Under the pieces are notes generated by a model, which searched no databases, had not been told where the DNA came from, and saw nothing but the letters and a program-made list of their open reading frames with translations. From contig MEHQ01000917.1 of assembly GCA_008828725.1 (NCBI GenBank), positions 1 through 64,000 on the forward strand: a DNA stretch of 64,000 nucleotides, given 5' to 3'. This DNA comes from Saccharina japonica. Taxonomy: Eukaryota > Sar > Phaeophyceae > Laminariales > Laminariaceae. A program made the translations under genes and the position numbers. Shown here in pieces: positions 12,901-24,600 of this stretch; position 1 is the first letter of the stretch, and each line of letters begins with the position of its first letter.

Positions 12901-15900
12901 CTGGCCATTTTGCCCACCAGCTGCTATTATATTGGTACAGCAGTATCAGCAGTAGGGTTGCTCTCGGTCCAAGCTTTTTTGTGCTGCTACTTGAGGCCGG
13001 TGTTTCGGTTGTACTGTTGGCACCGAGGTGCTCCCCGTTTGCGGCGCTGCACGAAATGACGTGGCGGCGCAGTCCCCCCCCCCCGCGGTCTCCGTGTTCC
13101 ATTTCTTCCGGCCCAAACAAAAACAGTTTCGTGAGCATCGATCCGTTTCGGATATTTTATCCGATCTCCGCGCTATTCCTGACGTAACTTTAACACGAAC
13201 GTAACGTATGGACACACGTAACTCGTGGGATAAACGCAGTTTGTGGACAAACCTAGCTTAAAGACAAACGTAACTTATTAAAGGCAAACTAAACTTACGG
13301 ACAAACGTAATTTGTGGAATAAGGGAACTTACGGACAAACGTAGCTCACGGACAAGCGTAATTTGTGGATAAAGGGAACTTACGGACAAACTGTAACTTA
13401 TGGACAAGCGTAGCTGATCGGCCTGCCCCTCAAAACAGGTCCCGAACCTTGAGTGCTGCTGCGTGGGTATCACCCGGTCGGGCGGCACGATCGTGTCTGG
13501 TTGGAGCGATGGCAAGATCCGCGCTTTCTACCCGGAATCCGGAAAGCTGAAGTTCGTAATTTCCGACGCACACTCGGAGGGCACTACGGCCATCGCCCTC
13601 GCTCACGACGATGACACCCGGCCGCCTTGGAGGTTAGTTAGTGGTACAACACTGCCGCTTGCACTGCTGTGCCGTCGTGTACCGTGCTGCGCTCTACTGT
13701 GTTATGACAATTGCTAGCTGCTAGCTGTTGTTGAGAGGAGCGACTCGTTACCTCTCGGAAGACCGGTCGGGAGGGAGACCGTGCGGCCTATGTGCTACAC
13801 CAACAACAGAGGATAGGTTGTGTCCGACCGTAGGGTACCTACCGGACAGCCTCTTCGACAGAGTGAAGCTCAAACGTGCCTTTTGAGTAATACAGTATCT
13901 GTCGTCTCCCAGAGACGCTCGTGTGTCGATGGTCCGAGCTTGGTTGACTAAGAGGCTAAGGCTACGAGTAGGAGGTAGTCTGGCCGAAACCGATTAAGCA
14001 AGCGCTACAGGTACTCTCCGAAATACTCGGCCGAAATACTCGGCCACAATTACAGTCAGCACGGTGATTGTTCCCCATCACGTTATCACACGATAGTCCG
14101 CAGTTCTCCAGCTAGCGATCGATGCCCACGGCACGACAGGGGGGTGCGTCTATAATGTTTCTGGGGATCCTTGCTTGGGGGGGGGCTCTCTTCTTTTTCC
14201 ACCCAACAGCTGACTTTCAGAAAAAAATGAAAAGTGCTACGTACGTGTATACGACTCGAACCCGAGATAAGAAATCTCATGGTCTACAGTCTACAGTAGG
14301 TGCACAGCGAATGCTATGGTATAAACCGCAAATGGCATTCCAACGATACAATGGTTGGGTAGTTCTTCGGAGGAGGAGTAATTATACTGTTACGGGGGAC
14401 CATAGTAAACACTAGTAAATAGAACCAAATATGGTTAGTAAAAATAGGTAAAACATATATGTTCTTGTGTGTACCGTTGGTCCTGTTTACTATGACCGCC
14501 CGTAATATTACGGGGAACCATAGTAAATAGGACCAAATAGTGTTGGTACAAATAGGGATATATAAACTACGGACTATAGACTAGTCGTGCTGCTGCCAGC
14601 AAAGAGTAGAAAGCAAGCAGTAGTTCGAAGGGCTGCCTATCGAAAGTTGGGCCGTTCGTCACGAAGAAAAGAGGTGTAATACGGTCCACTCGTAACTAAC
14701 GACCGACCCCAGTCGACGTAACTCTCATGGTATCTATATAGTTCGTCTGATGCCCAAAAAACAATACTTTAATCAAGTGATCTTTGATGCCCACTTTATC
14801 ATAGCAACTTAGAGTGGAGCAAAAGCAAACAAAAAACGTATCATTTTTTTTCTCCCACACATTCAAAGCACGCTTCTCCCTACGCCGCAATGACCGGCAC
14901 CGTCTTCTTACGTCGCAGGCTGGCATACTGTAGTACAACTCGTACGTGCGCCGTGCTTGTCGTCGTGGCCACAGCGATTCGCGGCTGCTCTACGTACGAG
15001 TATTACAGCAGTGCGGTTGTGCTGAGATTGTGTCGTCCATCCTCGCTCTGGTCGCCTACTCGTATCGTATGATACGTACGTCGCCTTCTTTGTCACCGTG
15101 CGCGACGAAAGCACCACTGCTTTAGAAACGGACGGCTACAACAACAAGTTAGGGGACCGTGGCTGTCCTTGCAAGAGGGGGGGGGGGGGGGCTGGTGCCG
15201 CGCTCCATCGCCGCTTGTCGTTCGTCGTTCCAAAGAAAAATGGCAAGGCCATGCTGTCCTCGTCGGGGTCTACTGACCCCTGTCTGTTGATATGCTCTCG
15301 ACCGTTCTATACCGTTGCAGATGCTTCCCTAGAACCCACCGAGCAGAACGAGGAGCGTTGGCCGGATTTTGATATCTTCAATATGCATACGCCGGCTCAA
15401 ACACCCCCCTTGCCCCCTGCCCCCACCCGCCTGCCTACAGGTGTCAAGCGAGAATGAACAGTGTATATCGGGATCGGCTGACGGGTCGTGCATCGTGTGG
15501 GATCTGACCCGTGGCGTGCGTGTCCTGGCGCTGTTCGAACCCAACGTGTTCAAGGGGGTGCGGTACCACCCCGACGAGTCGCAGTACATCACGTGCGGAT
15601 CCAACCACAAGGTGCGCCCGGCTGCACCCTTGCGACGGTGCCTCTTGGGTACACCCGACCCCCCCCCAAGATTTTTGGCCATACCTTTTTACTGTCCTGT
15701 TTGGCTGACTGCAACCACCATTTGTTTACCTCTATATGGCCAACTGGTTCAACCATGCACCACCCTCATTGGCCCACTGAATCGGCCATATACCACTTCC
15801 ATTGGTCAACTCATGCACCACCCTTATTGGCCAACTGAATCGGCCATGCGCCACTTCCATTGGTCAACTGCATCAACCACGCACCACCCTTTCAGGCCAA

Positions 15901-17292
15901 CTACAGGGCGCCGATTCGCCCGAAGTAGAAATAAACAAACTCGAGCTACAGTAGTAAACGTGCGGATATTGTCCGTCAATTACACGAATCGACGGCTTTT
16001 GCCAGAGGCCAGAGACAAACGTTGCAGGGGGCACCAGCGCCCTGATACTCTGCCCTTCCTTGTGCTCATCGCGATTGCTCCGCACCTGCCCTCCCTTACG
16101 TTTCACCCCGCTCGCTGACCCAATGGACGGGGCTGGATTACCGCCTGACCCGGACAGATAACATATTGGGACGCTTACGACGGCACCGCCATCAGAGTCA
16201 TCGAGGGAGGCGACGAAGAGATGAACACGCTAGATGTCGAGCCGTCGGGAGAGGCGTTTGTTTCTGGCGGGGACGACGGTCTTGTCAAGGTGCGGCGCAC
16301 AGTGCGGTAGCCCTCGCCTGTACCCCGCTTGCGCCACACCAAAAAATGTCTGCACGCGCCCCAAAGCACAACACAAGCGCGTGCTACGACTCTTGTTGAA
16401 TCAAATCGCACAAGGGTGCCGCGAGTCTTTTTGCCGCGTCCTCTATAACCCGTGCCCGAGAGTCAGATTAGGAAAACTTGCGACCTTGAACATGTGCAGC
16501 ATTATAATTGTTTCCTGGCACCATGACGAAGCGTGGTTGCAACACCCTCCTTTGCCCTGTGGCAACCAAACATCATGGTAAATATCACACCAGCCCCCCA
16601 CGCCCCCCCCCCAGTCCGTATGCAAGAAACCCCGCCTCACAAGCGGGACTTAGTAGGATGTAAGCTCACCCTTCATGCGACTCGCCAAAACACCTCACGG
16701 CGCTATGCGCTTGGTGCAAGCAATGTTTCTCTGGTCGGTGAAAACCCGACGTGCTCCGTCCGGGCATTGTAGAGATGCGAGAATCTATGGTCATACGACT
16801 GCGACCATGCATGACATGAGTACAACCCCCCACCGCGCCTTTTTTTTAGTTTTAATTTAAAGCTTTGTTCGGTAATCGATCAGTCCTGATCTGACACGCC
16901 CCATCCGTGCCCTGCCTGCCTCCTCCTCGTCCTCCTCCTCCTTCTCCTCCTTCAAACGATAATTCCGGCTGCTGCCCCTGCCCGCGCTCTGATCGGCGTT
17001 TTGCCACAAAAAGGTGTGGCATTATGACGACGGCTTGACGACGAGCATCGGGTCAGGGCACAGCGGGAAGGTGGCGGCCGTGCGCATCTCGCCCGACCGC
17101 CAGATCATAGTGAGCGTCGGCTCCGAGGGCGGCGTTTTCATTTGGGAGATGCCGCCACCCTCTCACCTCGCTCCCGCCGCCGCCCCGTTGGCGAGCGGAC
17201 GCAGGCCCGAAACGGGGGCGAGATGCCTGGAGCAAGGCGCACAAGTCGACGCCCTCGCGGAGGACGTCTCGCGCGTAACTATGAGCAGATAG
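3947..17292 (+). CDS. CFAP52: Cilia- and flagella-associated protein 52 (WDR16), 11 exons found, 5' end missing
   Basis: CFAP52 is a WD40 double beta-propeller protein of motile-cilium doublet microtubules. Exons recognised: 3947-4128, 5092-5240, 8652-8862, 9666-9806, 10580-10753, 12123-12220, 12620-12788, 13439-13643, 15441-15611, 16158-16289 and 17014-17292 (stop TAG). All introns are GT-AG. Phases agree at every junction except between 13643 and 15441. Family landmarks appear in the right order: YMVYPLG; VKADLCVWD; SLGGQDDNSVVIW with CGSPAA; GTRTGDVLK; IRVW and ELLRI; SGWSDGKIRAF; SADGSCIVWDL; TYWDAYDGTAIR; GHSGKVAAVRISPD; and the last blade, FIWEMP. The found exons give about 637 residues, near the usual family length of about 620, but the C-terminal tail (Pro/Ala-rich) is longer than usual. 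An initiator exon and one blade exon are not identified. The gene suggests flagellated cells. Confidence 0.93.
5470..5810 (-). repeat. 3' LTR of the copia element
   Basis: The LTR starts TGTTAATTTCGCTCT and ends TGTATCGAACA on the plus strand, giving the usual TG...CA ends. It aligns along its whole length with 8110-8451. Roughly one base in six differs by eye, so the insertion is not recent unless the locus mutates fast. Confidence 0.85.
5935..7560 (-). pseudogene. Copia pol remnant: reverse transcriptase and RNase H
   Basis: Reading from 7560 downward on the minus strand, the frames give the copia pre-RT segment (NWTEAMESEFDGPEAAGTF). A degenerate RT core follows between 7300 and 6740. Next comes TTTSPIPASPSADLRHVSGE with NQTRTDIFNEV (6679-6449), then the RNase H segment YVDTDYAHKADDRRSVSG...TTEAKYVAMTNGVKEAL (6442-6092). 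The order and spacing match Ty1/copia polyproteins. At least two frameshifts and several stops separate the pieces, and the D-D catalytic segment of RT is not readable. It cannot encode an active enzyme. Confidence 0.85.
8110..8451 (-). repeat. 5' LTR of the copia element
   Basis: The LTR starts TGTTGATTTCGCTCT and ends TGTATCGAACA on the plus strand and pairs with the LTR at 5470-5810. I could not assign a primer binding site next to it to a particular tRNA. Confidence 0.85.
9807..9830. repeat. (GTAC)n at a CFAP52 splice donor
   Basis: The intron after the exon ending at 9806 starts directly with about six GTAC units. Several overlapping GT donors are therefore possible, but only the first keeps the family reading frame with the next exon. 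Confidence 0.7.
11060..11357 (+). repeat. Poly(C)-tailed dispersed repeat, longest copy
   Basis: This copy runs from about AATACCCATTGCTGTC, through CTCACCCTCCGTGCGACTCG and GGCATTGTAGGGATGCGAGG, to GGTCATACGACTACGGCC, and ends GAGTACACCCCCC. Related copies lie at 11361-11470, 16630-16834 and 30727-30818 on the plus strand. On the minus strand they lie at 42895-43178, 50982-51080, 58578-58676, 60670-60766 and 62228-62520. Every copy ends in a C-run on the element strand. No open frame is conserved. It lies in a CFAP52 intron. Confidence 0.85.
11361..11470 (+). repeat. Poly(C)-tailed dispersed repeat, 3' half, tandem to the previous copy
   Basis: The copy begins at GTCTGGTCGGTGAAAACC and repeats the 3' half of the preceding element, ending GAAGTACACC plus a C-run. 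It sits directly after the C-tail of the first copy, as if the C-run had been an insertion target or a recombination point. Confidence 0.8.
13190..13416. repeat. Minisatellite in a CFAP52 intron
   Basis: About ten degenerate copies of a unit near 17-19 bp, consensus close to ACGGACAAACGTAACTT, run up to about 20 bases before the acceptor of the exon at 13439. The copies vary in length and sequence. Confidence 0.75.
13644..15440 (+). other. CFAP52 intron(s) with an expected exon not found
   Basis: The exon before ends in phase 1 (or phase 2 with the alternative donor at 13633). The exon after starts in phase 0, so an exon must lie between. The family has about 35 residues here (a G-x-V-RVW strand followed by a KEH helix). 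I scanned the three plus frames and found no VRVW or KEH coding stretch. The intron holds TA-flanked foldback elements near 14393-14565 and a G-run at about 15178. Confidence 0.55.
14393..14502. mobile_element. TA-flanked foldback element, family 1
   Basis: The inverted arms are CGGGGGACCATAGTAAAC at the left and, reading inward from the right end, CGGGCGGTCATAGTAAAC. The interior is A/T-rich and short. TA lies on both sides (14391-14392 and 14503-14504), as with Tc1/mariner-type insertions. Matching elements lie at 50246-50348 and 57842-57944. A left-half copy follows directly at 14511-14565. Confidence 0.75.
15735..15905. repeat. Tandem repeat of about 60 bp in a CFAP52 intron
   Basis: Nearly three copies of a unit built from TGGCCAACTGAATCGGCCAT, CACTTCCATTGGTCAACT and ATGCACCACCCT lie in this intron. 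The copies are diverged at a few positions each. No coding sense was found. Confidence 0.8.
16630..16834 (+). repeat. Poly(C)-tailed dispersed repeat
   Basis: This copy starts near CCGCCTCACAAGCGGGAC and ends GAGTACAACCCCCCACC. It aligns with 11150-11345 over nearly its full length. It lies in the last CFAP52 intron. Confidence 0.85.
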
Positions 17293-20200
17293 GTGGCGGT
17301 CATGATTCGGGGAGGGGGGGGGGAGCTCAGCAGCACAGCGGCACAGCAGCAGGACGTAGTGCTGTCGCGCCTCACGTAAATACCAAGTATATACTCGTAT
17401 ATTGCACAGACTTTTGTTTTGGGGGGGAGGAAGGGGGGGGGGGGGGTTGTGAAAGGTCTGTGGTTGTGTAAGCGTTCTGACAAGCCCCTAGGGGGCGACC
17501 CTTGATCAAGACTGTTCATTGAGGACCGGGGGGGGGGGGGGCATGAAGCAGGGCGGATAAAGCAGGTACACAGTTTCACGCCATTTCGCACGATTTCACA
17601 CAGGGGGCTGAGCACATTGGTTGTACATATGTATAGATGGGATACACAGTAGTAGTGCACGGAGCAGCCCTAAACCTTTATTTTATTTACATGGATATTT
17701 ACATGGAGTGGCATGTTACCGCGGGTCCGTCCGGTCATGTTACGCCGTCTTGGGAACTTTACGAAATGTTACCTGTGGCGCTGTCGAAAGCATTCGGAGT
17801 GGGGTTGCTTGCGCTCCCGCTGAATCACTTCCTGCCGACGAGGAGGCAAGGAGATATTTCCTGTCGCAAAAATCCACGAAATGAACTTGGTCCACACGGC
17901 CAGGAGCTATTTGCGGATTATACCAATAATTGTAGTATTTCGTAGGGCATCGAACCTCTGAAGCTGTAAATACGAGTACGAGTATTCTGCGGGGGGGTAT
18001 GATAGTGTGCACATACTTAGGATAATGCGTGACTTGGCTTTCACCGGGGGGGAGGGGGGGGGGTGCTTAAGAGATGCGGCTAGGACAAGAAACTACGAAA
18101 AAAAAGGTTCCAGCGTTTCTGAAAGGGTGCCGCATTGCAGCAGCCACACGCGGTATGACTACTGCTCTGTTTTCTGTTTTCCCGTTTTCGAGTTATCTAA
18201 TACGTCGATCCACAGTAACACAAGTATTACAAAGCAACATAGTCGTACTGCTGTTGTGTTGATGCTACGAGTACAACGCCACATAACCTAAAATCGTACA
18301 CATACAATTGCAAATGTATTCTGGTATATATGAGACACGGTCAGCTCGTTCAATACAGGTGTCCATCGTCCACTTGACACGGGTTGCCATTGAAATTGAC
18401 ACGGGATGCCGCAAGCGTCCCGTGGGAGCCCATGTTAATTTGCCACCGGTTACCATGCGTTTCCGTGGCATATTCCCATGGCGATTTGTCACAGTTTTTC
18501 AAAGGATTCCCCGTTGGTTCCTTTTCGGCAATTCCCATGTATTTGCTGTTGTCGGCCCCTGTTTGTTGGAGCCCATCAAAATTTCTATCGGACCCTATGA
18601 TAAATCCTAGTAAAATGTCAAGGAAACCCTTGGGAACCCATTCCAATCACTCCTAAAAGTCCATGGAGAACCCGTGTCAGTTCCAATAGTTCCCTTGGCC
18701 GCTACCATGGAAATCCTTGGCAAAAAATCCCATGGGTTTCCATTTCCATAGAAACCCCTGACATCTAAGGGAAACCATAGGGACCCTTGGCAAATGCATA
18801 AGGGTTCCCATGGGAAGACCCATGACGTAGTCCTTGCCACGCGACATTTTCATGTTTATTTATACGTCTCGCTCCCGCGTGCGTCCCGCGAAAGTTGCGT
18901 GTGCTGTTGTTTCAGGGCTACGAATAGGGTTTATTTCGACGTCGTTACCTCTCAACTCCGTGAAAAAAAAGTCGAACCTTGTGAGATGCCGCGTATTCCA
19001 CAGGAAGAATCGTTAGCAAGAGGTCTACAGTAACGACCGCAGGACGAGTGTCCCGTCGTTTGGAGTGTTTTTTATATCCCAATGGATTACCCTGAACCTA
19101 TCTCGCGATAAGCCCACAAATAAACGCCGTTATGGTGGCAAATCGTACAGATAGCGTGCGACGCCATTAAGGCGTGTCCGTAGAGTGCGTTGGCAACAAG
19201 GGGGAGCGCCCGGAACGCCAGTCCAGTTCAGAAAAACGCCTTTCATTTTACCACCCGCCCTCTCGGTGGTGTGTCGAGAAAAAAATCCTCAAGAGTTTAT
19301 CTGTCAGCTTTTCAGACTGGACTGAATCTCCAAATCACTCAATAAATATGAAGGGCACTTTGACATGCTAATCTGACGCCAATTGTTCACCCCGGCTGTC
19401 GCGATCTTGTCCCCGGTATCGAATGTTCTTGAAGAGATTATTTTTCACTTTTCTTTAACAACAAAAACGAGTTGTGGAGCTCGGCGAGACTCGAGCTCAT
19501 GATCGAAATTCAGTCTGTTTTGAGCTACGTATGCTGGTGAAGGTTGCTGATTGCGTTCCCAAAAAGTAAGCCTTATAACAGAGCCCATCTAAATCGTACA
19601 GATTCCATCGGGTAACTGTCTTATACTACCTGGAAACGGTTGTTGTGTTGATTGTCTACACCCAAACTAAGCCTAGCTCGCGCAGACCAACACGTAGTCT
19701 TTGTAAGAGAGTCCCAACTCTTGTTTTATCTGTACGTAGATCGTATAGACCCCGTCAGGCAAACTCGACCTATGATAGATCGCGCAGATGATCATTCATA
19801 TCGCACTCGGCAAACATGTGCAGATCATACAGATCAGACAGATCATACAGATCCCACCCCAGGCAAACGTGTGTGTAATATCTAGATCATACAGACCCCA
19901 CTGCGGGGTAAACGTGTGTGCACGACGCAGATCATACAAATCCCACCCACGCAAATGTACGTAAACTGTGCAGTAGATCATGCAGATCCCACTCAGCGAG
20001 CATGAACTGTATGCCCAAGGCATCCCAGTATCTGTATCCCATGGTATTACATCGACTCCCCGCGGTATCCCACCAACTTCCCACGGCATCCCAGTGACAT
20101 TCCCACGATATTCCACGGTATCGTGCGGTATCATGAACGACTTCCCCGCGGGATTCCATGATATTTCACGGTATTCCACCAACCTGTGGCATCTCTCGCA

Positions 20201-21616
20201 CTGTACACGTACTTGTATATTGTACGACTCCTTCTCTCTTGCCCTCGACCTCTCGCGTTAAAAACAAAACAAAAAATATACTCTTCGGAAACCCGTTCGC
20301 GGCCCCCTATCGCCCGATCATTATTCTATAAATAGCATGGTTCCTCTTTTTTAAGTAATTTCCTCTTGTTAAAATTCTTCTTCTTTTTAAACGAATAGGT
20401 TTTCAAAGGCCAAGAAATATCAAAATCACCTGGAACCCTATTATTTGTCGCAGTCTACATATACACTCGTAAGTTTTTCGCGAAAGCCTACGAGTTCTTG
20501 AAGAAAGCTTTCCGACGGCCCTGTAGGAACAGCTGCGTCCTGTCACGAATACGCGTACTCGTAGTCCAATTTAAGGCCCGTATCGCCCGTGGGAACAAAA
20601 ACAAACTCACGCTTTAACAACAACAACAAAAAACTTCTCCCCGGGCAAGAATATCCCGCAAACTCTTCAAAGCGGAGCAAACCATGGGTCGCTCTGGACA
20701 AACCCTAGAGCGCCCACGACAGCTGCAACAGGAAGCACAGGCAACAACGCACATCAGCCCCCACTTTCACGGCTACGACAACACCCAGCTCACTCTCATG
20801 GCTGCGATACCCCCCTCGGGTGTATGCTGGGAGCATGTTCGCCCTTGGCAGTGTACCACTCAGAAATCGATCGTTGGTTGATGTATTATGCTGCTTGTTG
20901 TATCACAGTTCCCCCGCTAACAAGAGCTCGTTGTGTACCAGAATGTTGGTGCTCAAAACGAAGTGACCGAGAGCGCGTGGCATGTCTCTCACGATGTGCC
21001 CCAAACCTGTACGTTAAACAGAAGGGGGAATACTTTTGTTGGCCGCGTGTCACACAAGGAAAGATCACGGAGGTTTACGAATACGGTCAGCCACATATAT
21101 GTATACGTACAACAAAAGGATATGCAGAGAAAATCGAGATATTCCTGCCATCCCGATCATTTTTTGTTTGCTTGTGACACCATTATTTATCATGTGCATG
21201 GCGTGTGTTAGCGAAAAGGAGTAACCTGCGAAAACTAGCTATGTAGGGCTGACCAAGTAACAAAATATACGCTTTGGGGGCTATTTATCTCGAAGAAAGC
21301 GGACGAACTTATAGATCATAGGGCCACGAATGAAAGAAAAATACAAGTAACGTAAGCTTCTAATAGTACCGTGCGGCCACGCGCTCTACAATTAGATAAT
21401 GGTCAGCTTCCAATTTACGCCAGAAATTCATTTTTTCACCGCAGGCGAACGCTCGGCCTGCGTGGAACGTTCGCATGTATATACGTAGAATGTCGTCTCT
21501 ATTGTAAAATACACGCGCTTAACAGCTACTACTCTATACTATATAATGAGCACAGAAAAAAATTAACAACGAGAGTGGGGTGCTTACTATTCGTCCAAAG
21601 TGTCAGACGTATGTAC
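17293..21616. other. Spacer after CFAP52; no gene recognised
   Basis: No exon of a known family was found. The stretch holds G-runs at about 17311, 17427 and 17529, and degenerate CCATGG/TTCCCATGG-rich repeats at 18360-18840. It also has GATCATACAGATCCCA-type iterations at 19790-19990 and a degenerate minisatellite rich in ATTCCACGGTATTCC at 20030-20180. The missing C-terminal exons of the KDZ-like gene may fall at its right end. Confidence 0.5.
20030..20180. repeat. Degenerate minisatellite with a CCACGGTAT core
   Basis: About nine units of 14-18 bp built on TCCCACGGTATTCCA variants lie here. A looser version of the same CCATGG-rich texture is found at 18360-18840. Confidence 0.6.
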
Positions 21617-24600
21617 CTGAAATGAAGGCGTGGTTGCTTTCCGCCATGGTGTCATTCCATTTGAAGACAAGTTTGTTGTCTTCGTCGAGGTGCCACAATA
21701 AAGGGTCGTCCGTCTTCATAGGGCTGCAGAGTTCGTGGCAGTCAGTCCCGTCGTGGTTCTGGTAGTGGAACCTGGAATAGTTCAAGGTAAGCACGTCGTA
21801 TAGGGCGGTGGGGTGGTCCATTGTGCAGGAGGTGTATTTTCAGCGGAATCTCGCACGTTCTCGTGTCAGATGGTTGTGTCCAAAGACAAATTTAAGACGT
21901 ATTTTTTTTTAAGACACCGTCCGTGCGACGGTAAGGAGTGCCTTGCTGTCTATTTTCGTTGCTTGTACTACGCGTAACCAAAAATCGTTGTCGTCGCAGG
22001 TGTACGAACTCTGACGTGTATATATATATACGTAGCTTCTTTTTGAACACTGAACGATATAGGTTTGGAACAGCCAAAAAAACATGCAAGTGTATAACTG
22101 CTCTAAGCAGTAGGCCGGTACAGGTGTGTGTGTTTTCGCCTGCGTAAAGTACGGCGCACTCTTGCCCCTCTACTGGCGTTTGACAGCCATGCGCAGTTGA
22201 AATCGAAAGAGGGACGTTAGACGCCTTGACGTGTCTTGTATGTGAAGGACGTGTATGTACGGCAATGCCATACGCATGCTCCGTCAATAGACCGAATTGA
22301 TCTGTCACAGGCAACTCCACTACACCAGCAGCGCGAAGCCAACATCTCGTTGTGTTCATACCCCTCCATCATGCCCATTACCAACAACACTACTCGACTG
22401 ATATCACGAAGAAAAAAATACCATCCGCATTTATTCGTTTGAAATATCATTTCGTGCTGTTGCTTTCTGTGCTCTGGAGTTATTTCATCGTGTTTTTGGT
22501 GGTTGACACTCACGGTGCACATTGTCGGATGGCAAATGAAATTATCCTAACATATTTTCAAGAAAAAAAAAGGCAACCACCGTCGGTGCTTAACTTACCT
22601 ACGTACCAGGTATATCTTAGCAAGCGTATCGCACTCCTTTGTTTTTCGCTCGTTCATGAATGCGGAACAGGGGGGGGGGGGGCAGAGACAAATAGGGGGG
22701 ATCGGTCGATCCTGCATACGTACTCGTACAATAGTTGCATTCAAGCCAACGCGTCTGTAATTATTGGCAAACGTTATACTAACAGTCTCTTTTCGTTCGG
22801 TCCATTCGTAATTACAACAATTGTTGTGTGGTGGGAGACCTTATTTAGGTTAAAAAAAATACCGTAAGGCACAACCACTGACCTGTCGACAAAGTTCCTC
22901 GTTTCATTCCACGTCGGGTCTGGGTACCTGAGCAGATGCCGCCGGCGTCGGCACGCGAAGTCTGAAAAAAGGATGCCAGGGCGGCTCGCCGGATCTTTCC
23001 ATATCACGTCCAGGCCCGCAGCAACCTCCTCCGACCCCTGATTTTCCCACAGCGGAGCAATGCCTGCCACTATGCCGCAGCAGTAGCTCGCTACTAGGTA
23101 GCCAAAGGTACGATGCCTCTTGAGCATGCTCCGTATGAGGTTCACGTTCGCGGTCCTCACGTACGCGTGTCCCGTAAATTGGTGTGTCCCGTAAACGGAG
23201 AGTGGTGCGGACGCGGGAGGCAGCGGGTGTACAATAGCGGGCGCGTGCATTCGCTCAGTGCAGTCGGCTGCCATTTGTTCGGAGCGTGCGTGTGGTGCGA
23301 GTTCGACCCGGTCGGACCAATTATTTCAACGAGAAAGGATGGCCTAGTGGCCTGGGTTTTGACGTGCAAGGCCGAGGCGTTACGAAAAAACGGGGGGGGG
23401 GCATCACCCCACGAGACCAAATTAAAAACAAACCAAAGAGTTGGCATTTCTGTAAGGAAAAAAAGGAAGTAGAAAATCGCATACCAGGTATATATATATA
23501 TATATATATATATTTTACTTGTTTTTAGACTATCCCTCTCCTAGGAAAAAACATGTCCCGGGCGCTGATAAATTTGTTTTCGTGTAGTCCGTAAAGGCAC
23601 GTTCCTGTACAATATGTATTATCGTCGAGAACAGGGCAAACCTTTAGGCCCTTGGCAAACTGTTGCGCCATCGCAAGAACTTCGAACCCAGCTCCTGTAT
23701 GAACTACCACTATTGAAGGCTCTCGCAAAAAGGGTCATTTGCTTCTGCCAACAGAAAGTCTTTCTGCGAGACACAGCCGATGAAATAGTGAAAAAAAAGT
23801 AAGATTTCCTAAATTTAAAGATTCCCTTCCGATTAGCATAGACCTACTTGTAATACACAATCACAAGTGCCATATTTAGAACTTTTGACTAAGCAACTAT
23901 TTTCGATGGCTAGGTAGCTCTAAAAATTGCCTTTGTCACTTCCATCAAGGGGTCGTGCTGATGTAGGCACATTGCTATATAGTCTTATTACGAGGTAGGC
24001 GCAAGACGCAGCCTATCAAGGTAAAATGCTTAGCAGTATGGAGCACTATTGGTGAGGAGGAACGACAGAAAGCATTGAGCAATGGTGGTCAGTATGCGGC
24101 GTAGCACGTTGCAAGAAAATAGTCTCGGACGGCAGTCGTCGATAGTCGTGACTTCGGCAAATGCATAGCACGGAGTACGTCACTGACTTCGCCACGGGGA
24201 AATATCCAGGGCTCTTCACGGGTCATGACCCGACACACGGATCGGGTCAGGAAGTTTGTGAATCTCACGGGCCGGGTCAGGAGATTTTCAAACTTTCACG
24301 GGTCAGGCCGGGTAACCCTTACCCGACCCGACCCGACCCGACCCGATCCGATCCGACCCGATCCGACCTGACCCGCGAGGTTGGACCCATCTCGAGAACA
24401 GCCCTGGAAACATTGACCTCCAAGAGCAAGCATCAAGGAACAACGTTGCTGAGGGTCGGTCAGTACAATGGCCCGTGGGTACATCTAGCCATAGAGCGTG
24501 CATTTTGCCGAGGGTTGGTCGACGGAGGTTACGCCAACTCAACCACTCTGTCTCTCTTATCTCTTTCTCTCTCCGTCACGTACGCACTACGTCTTCTTCT

